Assembly: GCA_028097405.1 (NCBI GenBank)
Contig: JAOHEK010000015.1
Location: 1-64,000 of the forward strand
Source of the DNA: Paracoccaceae bacterium
Lineage (GTDB): Bacteria > Pseudomonadota > Alphaproteobacteria > Rhodobacterales > Rhodobacteraceae
DNA length: 64,000 nt
Direction: 5' to 3'
The notes beneath the pieces were generated by a model. It did not search any database. It was not told where the DNA came from and saw only the letters and a program-made list of their open reading frames with translations. The stretch's first letter is position 1; each line of letters begins with the position of its first letter. Positions 9,605-19,145 of this stretch are shown one piece after another. A program made the position numbers and the translations under genes.

Positions 9605-9901
9605 ATGAATGTCTCTGGCCCAAATCACGCGGCGATATCAAACTCGTTGCAAAACCAGCAGGAAATCGACCCAGCCCTTATGCAAGTCGCACGAGAGCTT
9701 GAGGCGAGCTTTCTAACAGAAATGCTAAAGTCTGCAGGTGTTGGAGAAACGCGGAAAACTTTTGGTGGTGGCGCAGGCGAAGACCAGTTTTCGAGTTTTC
9801 TTGTGCGTGAGTATGCGGATGCCATGGTTCAGGCTGGCGGAATTGGATTGGCCGAATCGCTATATCGGTCATTGGTGCAAACAAGGGCGGTAAGTGAATG
9901 A
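9605..9901 (+). CDS. flgJ: FlgJ-like flagellar rod-binding protein
   Basis: A 98-residue protein matching the N-terminal rod-binding domain of FlgJ: ARELEASFLTEMLKSAG near residues 29-45 and EDQFSSFLVREYADAMVQAGGIGLAESLYRSL near 59-90. It lacks the muramidase domain of enterobacterial FlgJ, as is usual in alphaproteobacteria, so rod penetration of the wall needs another enzyme. It is divergent from fliK (116-base gap) and overlaps the next gene by an ATGA. Confidence 0.88.
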   Translation: MNVSGPNHAAISNSLQNQQEIDPALMQVARELEASFLTEMLKSAGVGETRKTFGGGAGEDQFSSFLVREYADAMVQAGGIGLAESLYRSLVQTRAVSE

Positions 9902-10233
9902 ACATAATGGCTGAACTGCAAGACGTTCTAGCAGAAGAACAGAACATTCTGCTGACCGGAAATTACGCGAAGCTTGAGGCGTTGGCAGACCGCAAGACCA
10001 AGCTTGCCGAAATGCTGGCGGCCGAAGAATTGCAATTGCCTATCGATTCTTACGAAAAGCTTGTTCAAAAGGCACAACATAATGAAGCCCTGTTGGCGTC
10101 TGCCCGCCGTGGCATCCAAGCCGCAATTTCACAGTTAAAAGAGTTTTCGAACGGCGAACATCAATCAACCTACTCTAAAGATGGAGACCGTCGGCCACTG
10201 GCACCTTCTGTGTCAGTGACGCAAAGACTCTGA
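9898..10233 (+). CDS. FlgN-like flagellar export chaperone
   Basis: A 111-residue mostly helical protein. The segment LQDVLAEEQNILLTGNYAKLEALADRKTKLAEML (about residues 6-39) and the following heptad-rich helix resemble FlgN, the chaperone for the hook-filament junction proteins FlgK and FlgL. Translation is coupled to the FlgJ-like gene through an ATGA overlap, and an intrinsic terminator follows 25 bases after the stop. The FlgN call rests on this pattern plus flagellar context; the family diverges strongly, so it is less certain than its neighbours. Confidence 0.7.
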   Translation: MNIMAELQDVLAEEQNILLTGNYAKLEALADRKTKLAEMLAAEELQLPIDSYEKLVQKAQHNEALLASARRGIQAAISQLKEFSNGEHQSTYSKDGDRRPLAPSVSVTQRL

Positions 10234-10257
10234 AAATTTAAGGCAAACTATACTGAG

Positions 10258-10290
10258 AACGGCGGCCAGAAAGAGCCGCCGTTTAGTGTT
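10258..10290 (+). terminator. Rho-independent terminator after the flgN-like gene
   Basis: AACGGCGGC and GCCGCCGTT form a 9-bp GC-rich stem around an 8-base loop, followed by a moderately T-rich stretch (TTTAGTGTTTCTT). It lies just after the FlgJ-like/FlgN-like pair. Confidence 0.75.
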
Positions 10291-10691
10291 TCTTAAGCCC
10301 TAAAGTGCGACATTTCTCAGACACCGAGAAGTGGTGGCGCAGGGTCCGGAAAAGGACCGTTTGCATGTCAGAATGGCTCGCTCGTCTGAAAGACGTTTCC
10401 GAAACCCAGGCGGATAACCGCCCTACATGATTGGAGAACGCCAGATAGCCACCTTCCAGGCACCACCGTGATGGCCCGCAGCAATGACCTTCTTTCGCTT
10501 GATAATAATTGGCGCTGGTTGATCTGACATCGCCCTCTCCTGCTCTCGACCAAGACATGTTTTAGGGCCGGAGGCGTGAACATTCGTTTAAGGTCAAACA
10601 GATTGGCGTCCCTACCCGGTGAAGGCCTGCGAATTTCGCTAGAAAATCAGCCCTCATTGAACTACGCCCTTATCCAAAGGGAGGGTCTGAA
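10291..10691. other. Intergenic region without a convincing gene
   Basis: About 400 bases. Overlapping short frames exist on both strands, but none has a ribosome-binding site or a recognisable family. It holds a small GGTCC-GGAAAA-GGACC hairpin near 10343-10357 and the GGAGGG ribosome-binding site of the following dehydratase at 10680-10685. The rest looks like decayed intergenic sequence. Confidence 0.6.
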
Positions 10692-12476
10692 ATGTCCAAA
10701 ACGATGCTTCGCAGCCAAAAGTGGTTCAACAATCCTGACAATCAGGAAATGACGGCGCTCTATCTTGAACGCTACTTGAACTACGGTTTGACCCGAGAGG
10801 AACTGCAGTCCGGCAAGCCCATCATTGGTATCGCGCAAACCGGAAGCGATCTGTCTCCCTGCAACCGACAGCACATCGAACTTGCCAAGCGTGTGCGCGA
10901 TGGGATCATTGCAGCAGGCGGAACGGTGATGGAATTCCCGGTGCATCCGATCCAGGAAACAGGCAAGCGGCCAACAGCATCGCTTGATCGTAACCTTGCC
11001 TATCTATCCCTGACCGAGTCTCTCTACGGCTATCCGATTGACGCTGTTGTCCTAACGATCGGCTGCGACAAGACCACGCCCGCTCTGCTCATGGCGGCCT
11101 CTACCGTAAACATCCCCGCAATTGCCATGTCGGTTGGCCCGATGCTGAACGGCTGGTTTCGCGGTGAACGCACCGGGTCCGGCACCATCGTCTGGAAAGC
11201 CCGCGAACTGCTTGCCGCTGGCGACATCGACGATGACGGCTTCATGGAGCTTGTCGCATCGTCCGCCCCGTCAACCGGTTATTGCAACACCATGGGCACC
11301 GCCACCACGATGAACAGCCTTGCCGAAGCGCTGGGGATGCAGCTTCCGGGCTCCGCTTCGATCCCGGCCCCCTACCGCGAACGCGGGCAGATCGCCTATG
11401 AAACCGGACGCCAGATCGTCGAGATGGTAAACGCCGACCGGCGACCCTCAGACATCATGACACGGGAATCTTTCGAAAACGCAATCGTCGTGAACTCGGC
11501 TATTGGCGGGTCCACCAACGCCCCCATCCACTTGGCTGCCATCGCCCGTCATATCGGCGTGGCCTTGGAAAATGACGACTGGCAGACGTTGGGCCACAAA
11601 ATCCCGCTTCTGGTCAACCTCCAGCCCGCAGGCGAATATTTGGGCGAAGACTACCACCGTGCAGGCGGCGTGCCCGCCGTCATCGGCGAACTGCTTGAAG
11701 CAGGTCTTTTACCCCATCCAAACGCGCTGACGGCCAATGGCAAAACCATCGCCGAAAACTGCGCCCAACGCCGGAGCGAAAACACCGACGTTATCAAAAC
11801 CGTCGCAAGCCCGATGATGCAGGATGCGGGTTTCATCAATCTAAAGGGCAACCTCTTTGACAGCGCGATCATGAAAACCAGCGTGATCTCTGAAGAGTTC
11901 CGCACCCGCTACCTGTCCAACCCCGATGATCCGGAAGCCTTCGAAGGTCGCGCTATCGTCTTTGACTCAATCGAAGACTATCACGTCCAGATCGACGACC
12001 CCGCTCTGAACATCGACGAACATTGCATTCTGATCATGCGCGGTGCCGGCCCCATCGGCTATCCGGGCGGCGCCGAGGTCGTGAATATGCGCCCCCCCGC
12101 CTACCTGTTGAAAAAAGGCATCCACTCCCTGCCTTGTGTTGGCGACGGACGGCAATCGGGTACATCAGGCTCGCCCTCGATCCTGAACGCCTCGCCCGAG
12201 GCCGCGGCGGGTGGAGGCCTTGCACTTGTTCAAACCGGCGACCGTATCCGCATCGACCTTAAGGCCTGCACCGCAAACATGCTTGTCGACGCAGGCGAGC
12301 TGGAAACCCGCAAAGCGGCCCTGCCCGAACGCCCGTTCTCGCCTGAAAGCCAATCGCCTTGGCAAGAACTGTTCCGCGAAAAAACCACGCAGTTCTCAGA
12401 AGGCATGGTCCTCAAAGGCGCCCCCGACTTCCAAGACATCGCCCGCACCAAGGGGGTCCCCCGCGACAACCATTAG
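10692..12476 (+). CDS. xylD: IlvD/Edd-family sugar-acid dehydratase, probably D-xylonate dehydratase
   Basis: A 594-residue iron-sulfur dehydratase. Visible motifs are the GCDKTTPA cysteine segment (about residues 125-132), [13 protein letters not shown] (about 196-208) and the C-terminal [16 protein letters not shown]. The N-terminus ([23 protein letters not shown]) and overall pattern fit the branch of Caulobacter xylonate dehydratase better than the dihydroxy-acid dehydratase of valine synthesis, so the likely reaction is aldonate to 2-keto-3-deoxy-aldonate. No other pentose pathway gene is adjacent. GGAGGG precedes the ATG. L-arabinonate or another aldonate is possible as substrate. Confidence 0.75.
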   Translation: MSKTMLRSQKWFNNPDNQEMTALYLERYLNYGLTREELQSGKPIIGIAQTGSDLSPCNRQHIELAKRVRDGIIAAGGTVMEFPVHPIQETGKRPTASLDRNLAYLSLTESLYGYPIDAVVLTIGCDKTTPALLMAASTVNIPAIAMSVGPMLNGWFRGERTGSGTIVWKARELLAAGDIDDDGFMELVASSAPSTGYCNTMGTATTMNSLAEALGMQLPGSASIPAPYRERGQIAYETGRQIVEMVNADRRPSDIMTRESFENAIVVNSAIGGSTNAPIHLAAIARHIGVALENDDWQTLGHKIPLLVNLQPAGEYLGEDYHRAGGVPAVIGELLEAGLLPHPNALTANGKTIAENCAQRRSENTDVIKTVASPMMQDAGFINLKGNLFDSAIMKTSVISEEFRTRYLSNPDDPEAFEGRAIVFDSIEDYHVQIDDPALNIDEHCILIMRGAGPIGYPGGAEVVNMRPPAYLLKKGIHSLPCVGDGRQSGTSGSPSILNASPEAAAGGGLALVQTGDRIRIDLKACTANMLVDAGELETRKAALPERPFSPESQSPWQELFREKTTQFSEGMVLKGAPDFQDIARTKGVPRDNH

Positions 12477-12526
12477 GGGGTCGGTAAGCGTCTTCAGGTC
12501 AAAGAGCGAATAGAGTGAGAAACAGC

Positions 12527-13471
12527 ATGACTGATCCAACTACAGAAATAATCTTTCACAACTATCCGCAATCACCTGTCGCGGAAAAAGTACGCGTGGC
12601 CTTTGGTATCAAGAACCTGTCATGGCGCGATGTTGAAATACCACGTCTGCCGCCAAAACCGATGCTCACGAAACTCACCGGTGGATACCGACGCACCCCG
12701 GTCATGCAGATCGGCGCAGACATCTATTGCGACAGTCAGTGTATCATTCGCGAACTTGAGCGGCGTCAGCCAACCCCGTCTTTCATGCCAACATCTGACG
12801 CCGGTCTGATGTGGTGCCTGAGCCGTTACACGGATGGTGAGATGTTCACACTGGCCGTAAAACTTGTTCTTGGGTCTGCTGGTGACGATCTGCCAAGCGA
12901 TTTCGCTGAGGATCGTGGACGGTTGTATCTTGGTGAAGATTGGGCAGCGGGACTAAAACGCGCCAATGCCCAGCTTCCTCACCTTGTGTCACAAATTCGC
13001 GCGCCACTCTCTTGGATGAACGCTCAATTAAGTGATGGGCGTGCATTCCTGCTAGGCGCTGATCCTGCAGCGATAGATGCACAGATGTATCACAACATTT
13101 GGTTTGTGCGCGGACGATGGAGCGGAGGGCCGTCAATGCTGTCCGAGTTTCCAGACCTTGTACGTTGGGAAGATAATGTCCGCGCGATTGGCCACGGAAC
13201 ATCAAACGAAATGAGCCCGGAAGACGCCTCAGCGCGGGCGAAATCTTTGGAACCCGCCTCGGATATTGGTGTGGCACCTCATGATCCACAAGACCTGCAA
13301 GTTGGAACGTTGGTCACGATCAGCCCTGATCTTGACGGTGGTGAACAACCCGTGGAAGGTAAAGTGCGCTACGCGGATGCCGATACAATCGGAATCGAGC
13401 GCACAACCGACGATGTGGGAACGGTGTGTGTGCATTTCCCCCGTGCCGGATACCACGTTACGATAACATAG
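12527..13471 (+). CDS. Glutathione S-transferase family protein with C-terminal extension
   Basis: A 314-residue protein. Residues 1-80 form a thioredoxin-like GST N-domain (IIFHNYPQSPVAEKVRVAFGIKNL, and YRRTPVMQIGADIYCDSQCIIREL with the usual cis-Pro). An all-alpha C-domain follows to about residue 225, and an extra ~85-residue C-terminal segment is predicted to be beta-rich. Glutathione conjugation or a thiol-dependent isomerase/dehalogenase activity is inferred. The ATG at 12527 was chosen; a GTG at 12515 is in frame. It begins 50 bases after the dehydratase on the same strand, so co-transcription is possible. Confidence 0.8.
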   Translation: MTDPTTEIIFHNYPQSPVAEKVRVAFGIKNLSWRDVEIPRLPPKPMLTKLTGGYRRTPVMQIGADIYCDSQCIIRELERRQPTPSFMPTSDAGLMWCLSRYTDGEMFTLAVKLVLGSAGDDLPSDFAEDRGRLYLGEDWAAGLKRANAQLPHLVSQIRAPLSWMNAQLSDGRAFLLGADPAAIDAQMYHNIWFVRGRWSGGPSMLSEFPDLVRWEDNVRAIGHGTSNEMSPEDASARAKSLEPASDIGVAPHDPQDLQVGTLVTISPDLDGGEQPVEGKVRYADADTIGIERTTDDVGTVCVHFPRAGYHVTIT

Positions 13472-14307
13472 AGGCCAAATTCAGCCTGAGGTTTAACGCT
13501 AACGTGCGACATCTACACAGGACAAAGCTGTGGTTCGTTTAAGTGGTTGTACTTGCTTGCCGCAGCATCGGTCAACAAAGGCTGAAAGCCGGTGTTCGCC
13601 GCGAAGCAGAAGTTCGGCGCACTGGATTCCATCCCAACTTCCCTCAACGCTCAAACAACCAAAACCCGTCCAAACACAACATCTGATTCTACCCACCTAA
13701 AGAGCCAATGTCGCACCGACGTAATACCGACGTAATACAGATACACTATATTCAGCAAAAATTGGGTGTTTCACGCAAATGCCCCCAATTCAGATATTTC
13801 CCGGCGTACCTTGTTGCAGGAATTAATTAACCTCACCCTTGAAGCCCCTCTTTATATACCCTCGGGCATCAAACTTTCGGCGACGTCCTCATCGATTCGT
13901 ACAGTCTTCCGACATTAGCTGCCACATTCACATCAAACGCTGTTTCCATTATGGCAGATACTGACCCAGTCATTTGTCGCATTGTGACGTCCTGCGAAAA
14001 AGTGAAACAGTCGCCACCGTTTGATCTTAATCCGGCAACGAAGAAACAATAGCATAAATTATTTATTTTCAATAGCTTGAAGCTGCACCTTAAGCGCGCG
14101 GCAATTCTTTGCTCATTCGATCCATGCTTAGTTACCTGACGGAACAAAGCGCCCAAATCAGCCCTTTTCTCGCCACAATGTTTTCTACCCTCGTCACAAA
14201 GTAATTGTGTTTCCCGAAGCGTACCCCGCTTCATGTGTTGGTTTTTAAATGACGAAAAAGAAAATGCGCCCTGAATAGGTCAGGAGCGTTAACGGGAGAG
14301 AATTGCC
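13472..14307. other. Long intergenic region upstream of the RTX gene
   Basis: About 836 bases with no convincing gene. A 121-codon reverse-strand frame at 13869-14234 has no ribosome-binding site and no recognisable family. The region contains an exact 11-bp tandem repeat (13715-13736) and an AT-rich stretch near 14048-14072. The GGGAGA ribosome-binding site of the RTX gene is at its end. The size suggests a long regulatory region or decayed sequence. Confidence 0.6.
13715..13736. repeat. Exact 11-bp tandem direct repeat
   Basis: ACCGACGTAAT occurs twice head-to-tail, 11 bases apart, placing both copies on roughly the same DNA face. It lies about 570 bases upstream of the RTX gene. Tandem direct sites of this kind can bind response regulators, but no protein is assigned. 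Confidence 0.7.
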
Positions 14308-17300
14308 ATGAATACGACCGCCTATTTTGATCCTACGAATGTAGATACCCCAGAAAATCTGATAGCTTCCATTGAAGTTGACGCTATTGACGGAATTCCA
14401 AGCCAAGGCACCGGCCTACTCGGCGCTGCCTTCGTTCCGGGAACATCCATTGGAAACACAAGCCAAGCGGCAGCCGCCGCCGCAGGAACGCCCGACGCGA
14501 CATTCATTGCGTCCAAGATTGGGTACTCTTCGAATAACAGCGCCAGCACGGTCGCCGATTTCATTGGCAGTGATGCCGCAAGCCTAGAAGGCAACGGAGC
14601 CCTGGAAATGGGCCCCTCGGCACTGACACTGTCCGGTTTCATTTACATCCCGCCCGGAGTTCACGAAATAAAAATTATCTCGGACGACGGCTTCGAACTT
14701 AGTATCGGGGGTACTCCGTTTTCCGAGTTCGACAGTAGCCGCGCTGCCGATGAAACGGCGCGGGTTGCTGATTTTGAAGGCGGTCTCTACGAACTTGATT
14801 TGCTTTACTTTGACGGCGGTGGAAAAATGTCGTTGTCGCTTGAAATGGACGGATTGCCCGTCGATCAAAGCGCGTTTTACCTGTCGGAAGACGATTTCTC
14901 GAACCCACCGGCCGACGTACCGCTGGTACCGCTTGATGAATATCATCCATCTTTCTTCCTTGGCGAAGAAAGCTTGGATGTCGCAGTCGATACGACCACA
15001 AGCGATACCCGGGACGTTGTGACCGGCATGGGCGCCGACGACACGATTGACGGTCAAGGCGGTGACGACGAGATCATGGGTGGCTACGGCGACGATGTTC
15101 TTATGGGAGGTGACGGCAACGACGTCATTGATGGTGGACGTGGCTCTGACGTGATTGATGGCGGCGCAGGTGACGATACGCTCATCTCGCGTTCAGATGC
15201 AGGCGTTCAGAAAATTGGACAGTTGGCAGTTGGCCAGCCGACGCGGGATGATCCCGATGGCGAAGTCGACGAAGCACTTCAAAAGCTTGCGATCTATGCC
15301 GACCAGCCAATTAAGGGCGATGACGTCCTTATTGGTGGGGAAGGGGCAGACACATTTCTGATCGCTCCGCAAATCAACGCCAAGCTAGATATCATTCAAA
15401 AGCACGTGGGCGACGACGGCACGATCAATTGGGCTGGCGTTGCTGGCGAGAATGACGAGCTGCACGATCACTGGGTCGATAGCTTTGGGATCGACGTCAT
15501 CGCGGATTACAACGCACTTGAGGACACGATTGCTGTCATTGGCCATACAGCGAATGTCTATGTAGAACATGCGGATGTCATGGGCGACGAGGCTTTGGAA
15601 TCCATCGTCACAGTGATTTCCAACCAGCACGGTGGAGGTGGTGCGCATACGATGGACCTGATCGGTCAGGTCATCGTTCACGGCGACCTTGTCGAGGCGG
15701 AAGACATCAAAACAGACGCAAACGTCACTTACGGCATTGTAGACAATTATGCTGATGTAGCCGAGGGCTTATTCCCGAACGGCGAAGAGAAAATCACTGT
15801 TGTCGATGGAGTTGAATACAAGGGCTATGACAGCCGTACACCATCGGATGGTGCCGACAACCAGACCAACAACGGTATGGGTACTGAGAACGTCGGAGCA
15901 ATCACAGGAAATCCGGCCGGTGCGTTCGACAATGTAAACTTTACCGAGGACATGCTGGCCGCCGGCGGTGGCGATGCAGAGGGCTATGTCGAGACAAGAG
16001 CTCCTTTTGATCAGCTTGGTTTTGAAGAGGCTGACGGCAGCACAATCAACGGAACAAACGGGGGTGATACCCTATCTCAGGCCGACGAGGCTGCACCAGA
16101 TGGCCTTCCCGGCGCACTTGGTTTCTGGAGCATGGGTAACAACGCTGATGGCGTTTTCGCTGACGCTCGTGACGATGGCGGTGCCGTTGTCAAAGCCTAC
16201 ACGCTCTTCGAGAATCAAGCATTAGTTAACACAGAGGCGACAACCGACGGGCCTAATGGCGAAGCCGATGGCGCGATGTATTTTAACGGCGAAGACAGTT
16301 TTGCTTTCCTTGAGCATGATAGTGAAACCGCCATCACCCAAGGCACAATTGCCATGTGGGTGCGGCCGGATGATCTTGGCGAAAAATCCATGTTCGTTAC
16401 GAAGGACCAGTCCGGTTCTGGCGATGGCAGCCACTTCCGACTTGGCCACACAGACGATGGCGGTCTTATCCTTCGCATGGCTGATCCTTATAAAACCAAC
16501 CATACGTGGGAGACGGACGCACTCCTGACGGAAGGTGAATGGCAGCACCTCGCGGTCAACTTCACTGACGAAGGCATCACTGTTTACGTCAACGGTGACC
16601 CCGTACCAAACGGCGATTGGACCGCTGTTGAAGGAAATATCGCGACGCCCGCTGAACACGATTCGGCAACGCTTTTGCAAAATGAAGAGCCGTGGGTGTT
16701 TGGTGCCGACCAACACCAGACCGAACTGAATGATACCGCAGCCGAGTTCGCAATCGACGACGAAGATCTGAAGCACGAATTCGAAGGTGGCATTGCAGAG
16801 TTCGGTGTTTGGGGCGGCTATACTGCTGAAGATGCGCTGAGCCAAACCGAACTGACCGACCTGATCGCAAACGGACCCGGCGCAGCACTGACCAATCCAT
16901 CTGGTGCTGAAGCGATAATCGCGGCTGATGACGTCATCGACGGAATGGGCGGCAATGACGTCATCGATGGCGAAGCAGGTGATGATACGCTGAACGGTGG
17001 AGCTGGCAACGACAACGTCCAAGGCGGCTATGGCGATGATCATCTGATGGGCAATACTGGCAACGACACCTTGGACGGTGGTCGCGGCAGTGACCTTTTG
17101 GAAGGTGGCGACGGTGACGATGTTCTGCTCAGCCGATCAGACACGGGCGAACAGCGCGCCGGGCAACTGGTGCTTGATGATCCTTCACGTCCAGACGACG
17201 GATCGATCGATCAGGATTATCTGAAGCTTGCGGACTGGATCGATCAGGACCTCATCGGTGATGATGTTCTTGTCGGCGGTGCAGGAGCCGACAAGTTCCA

Positions 17301-19008
17301 GTTCGAAACGCTGATCAACGCCAAGAAGGACATCATTGCTGAACACACAAACGATGATGGGACCATTCGTTGGCACGGCGTCGCGGGCGAAAACACCTAT
17401 ATCCACGATCACTGGGTCGATGGCATCGGCGTCGACGTTGTGGCCGATTTCAACAAGGCCGAGGGCGATACAATCTCGGTCATCGGTCATACCACCGAAA
17501 TCGAAGTCGATTACCACACGATTGATACGAATGGCGACGGCATCGACGATGACGCTGTTTCGCTGATCACGCTTTATTCCCAACAGGGTAACGGTGGCGG
17601 CGCCCACGACGAAGACTATCTGGGCTATATCGTGGTGCACGGTGACCGGGTCGAAGAAGACGACATCGAAACCGACGCGGGTGCGCATTATGGCATCGTC
17701 GATACGATCCACGAGATCCAAGAGGCAGTCGCCCCAACCGGCGAAACCAAGTGGATCGAACTGGAAGACGGCACGATGCACCTTGGCTACGACACGCGTG
17801 ATGTCGAAGGCGATCCTGTTGGCACCAGCCCTTGGGATTACTCGGATAACGCTTGGTACAACAATGGCGAGATCGATCTGTCCAGTACGCTTCCCGACGG
17901 GCTTGAAGCCCCGACGGTTCTGCTGAGCCATGACGGTGGAACATTTGGTGGTGCAGCCCAACCAATCGAAGTCGCACATGACGCCGGGCAAGCGACCAAC
18001 GAAGGCACTTGGGCATTTAGCTTCAGCGCTGATAATCCCGGCAATGGTCAAAATCAGGCGCTGATTTCAAAAGATCATTCGGGCTTTGAAGATGGTGGAC
18101 ACCTGACCGCTTACATCGCCACGAATGGTGTCTTGAAGGTGCGTTTCCAAAGCGAAGCCGAGGAAAAGTTCCTTTTTGACTCACAAACCAAAATCGAGGC
18201 CAACGAAGACTATCATCTGGCTTTCACATTCGACGAAGACGAGCTTGGCCTGTACCTCAACGGTGAACTGATCGATGCCGACACCGGATTTGCCGACGGC
18301 ATGACAGGGAACGAGGAAGACCTAGTGATCGGTGGTTCCACCCAAACTCGGGTTGAAGATGACGATAACATCCAATGGCATTTCGACGGTACGATCGAAA
18401 ATCTGGCGCTGCTTGATAGGCCACTTGAGGAGATTGAAATTCTATTCCTTGCCGAGAACAACGGCGATGTTGGTTCGTTGGATGCGCTTTATGGTGACGT
18501 AGAAGCACCCGCCGAAGAAGATCAAAACGAAGAAACCACCAACGACAGTGCCGGAGACGATACCTCCAACGACGATGGCGGAAATGACAGTGCCGAAGAC
18601 GATACTAACGACGACGGCGGAGACGAAGGTACCGAAGAAACCACCAACGACGACGGCGGAAACGACAGTGCCGAAGACGACACTAACGACGACGGCGGAG
18701 ACGAAGGTACCGAAGAAACCACCAACGACGACGGCGATCAAGACGAGACGCCAGAAGTGGTTGCCGACACCGAGGAAGAAGAAGATGGGGCTGGCGCGAT
18801 CTTCTCCAAAATCATGAGCATCTTCCTATCGCTCTTCGGTATTGACGAAGATGAAGAAGACACAACGTCGCCTCCGACCTCGGAAGAGATCGAAAGCAGT
18901 CTGGAAGAAGTGGAAAGCCTGCTGAATGATCTCTTTACCGATCCAAGTGAAAACTCGGATTTGGGAACAGTCACCGAGGACGAGGAAGAAATGGTTATGA
19001 TGATGTAA
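14308..19008 (+). CDS. Large acidic RTX protein with PA14-like and LamG-like domains
   Basis: A 1566-residue protein with no classical signal peptide, as expected of a type I secretion substrate. Order: PA14/GLEYA-like domain (about 25-200); RTX block 1 (about 237-291, GGxGxD nonapeptides); a ~220-residue unit (about 291-512); LamG-like domain 1 (about 598-860); RTX block 2 (about 872-941); a second copy of the unit (about 941-1170) with a DTNGDGIDDD calcium loop; LamG-like domain 2 (about 1181-1390). The C-terminus is an acidic repeat tract (about 1402-1495), a hydrophobic stretch (about 1494-1512) and a final MVMMM. Calcium-dependent folding outside the cell and a carbohydrate or surface-binding role are inferred. 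No ABC exporter is nearby. GGGAGA precedes the ATG. Confidence 0.88.
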   Translation: MNTTAYFDPTNVDTPENLIASIEVDAIDGIPSQGTGLLGAAFVPGTSIGNTSQAAAAAAGTPDATFIASKIGYSSNNSASTVADFIGSDAASLEGNGALEMGPSALTLSGFIYIPPGVHEIKIISDDGFELSIGGTPFSEFDSSRAADETARVADFEGGLYELDLLYFDGGGKMSLSLEMDGLPVDQSAFYLSEDDFSNPPADVPLVPLDEYHPSFFLGEESLDVAVDTTTSDTRDVVTGMGADDTIDGQGGDDEIMGGYGDDVLMGGDGNDVIDGGRGSDVIDGGAGDDTLISRSDAGVQKIGQLAVGQPTRDDPDGEVDEALQKLAIYADQPIKGDDVLIGGEGADTFLIAPQINAKLDIIQKHVGDDGTINWAGVAGENDELHDHWVDSFGIDVIADYNALEDTIAVIGHTANVYVEHADVMGDEALESIVTVISNQHGGGGAHTMDLIGQVIVHGDLVEAEDIKTDANVTYGIVDNYADVAEGLFPNGEEKITVVDGVEYKGYDSRTPSDGADNQTNNGMGTENVGAITGNPAGAFDNVNFTEDMLAAGGGDAEGYVETRAPFDQLGFEEADGSTINGTNGGDTLSQADEAAPDGLPGALGFWSMGNNADGVFADARDDGGAVVKAYTLFENQALVNTEATTDGPNGEADGAMYFNGEDSFAFLEHDSETAITQGTIAMWVRPDDLGEKSMFVTKDQSGSGDGSHFRLGHTDDGGLILRMADPYKTNHTWETDALLTEGEWQHLAVNFTDEGITVYVNGDPVPNGDWTAVEGNIATPAEHDSATLLQNEEPWVFGADQHQTELNDTAAEFAIDDEDLKHEFEGGIAEFGVWGGYTAEDALSQTELTDLIANGPGAALTNPSGAEAIIAADDVIDGMGGNDVIDGEAGDDTLNGGAGNDNVQGGYGDDHLMGNTGNDTLDGGRGSDLLEGGDGDDVLLSRSDTGEQRAGQLVLDDPSRPDDGSIDQDYLKLADWIDQDLIGDDVLVGGAGADKFQFETLINAKKDIIAEHTNDDGTIRWHGVAGENTYIHDHWVDGIGVDVVADFNKAEGDTISVIGHTTEIEVDYHTIDTNGDGIDDDAVSLITLYSQQGNGGGAHDEDYLGYIVVHGDRVEEDDIETDAGAHYGIVDTIHEIQEAVAPTGETKWIELEDGTMHLGYDTRDVEGDPVGTSPWDYSDNAWYNNGEIDLSSTLPDGLEAPTVLLSHDGGTFGGAAQPIEVAHDAGQATNEGTWAFSFSADNPGNGQNQALISKDHSGFEDGGHLTAYIATNGVLKVRFQSEAEEKFLFDSQTKIEANEDYHLAFTFDEDELGLYLNGELIDADTGFADGMTGNEEDLVIGGSTQTRVEDDDNIQWHFDGTIENLALLDRPLEEIEILFLAENNGDVGSLDALYGDVEAPAEEDQNEETTNDSAGDDTSNDDGGNDSAEDDTNDDGGDEGTEETTNDDGGNDSAEDDTNDDGGDEGTEETTNDDGDQDETPEVVADTEEEEDGAGAIFSKIMSIFLSLFGIDEDEEDTTSPPTSEEIESSLEEVESLLNDLFTDPSENSDLGTVTEDEEEMVMMM
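18568..18738 (+). repeat. 78-bp tandem coding repeat (acidic tract of the RTX protein)
   Basis: Two full copies (18568-18645 and 18646-18723) and a 15-bp partial copy of a 78-bp unit. Each encodes 26 residues rich in Asn, Asp, Gly, Glu and Thr (starts NDDGGNDSAEDDT). The copies are nearly identical at DNA level, pointing to recent in-frame expansion. A degenerate copy precedes them. Confidence 0.9.
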
Positions 19009-19026
19009 TCACCATACCATTCGGCG

Positions 19027-19057
19027 AAAGGCCCGGCATCTTGCCGGGCCTTTTTTT
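19027..19057 (+). terminator. Strong Rho-independent terminator after the RTX gene
   Basis: AAAGGCCCGGC and GCCGGGCCTTT pair over 11 bp around a 5-base loop, with the run of seven T at 19051-19057 forming the tail. It lies 19 bases after the RTX stop and would insulate the rhodanese gene from RTX transcription. Confidence 0.95.
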
Positions 19058-19145
19058 CAACCTGAATAATGTCGCCGCTGGTTGCCGGACCGTGGTGGCT
19101 ATGCCAATAATCGCAAACCTCAAACCAACTGACGGAGCATCTATA

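Noticed and set aside
10291-13712. GTGCGACAT-like words shared by the intergenic stretches at about 10.3 and 13.5 kb
   Set aside because: Short matches only, no defined ends or consistent structure, so a dispersed repeat family could not be supported.
13869-14234. 121-codon reverse-strand frame upstream of the RTX gene
   Set aside because: No ribosome-binding site, odd composition with many cysteines, and no recognisable family; kept only as part of the intergenic description.
14308-19008. Reading the RTX protein as a toxin
   Set aside because: RTX nonapeptides alone do not indicate toxicity; there is no pore-forming, acylation or enzymatic domain and no adjacent acyltransferase or exporter.
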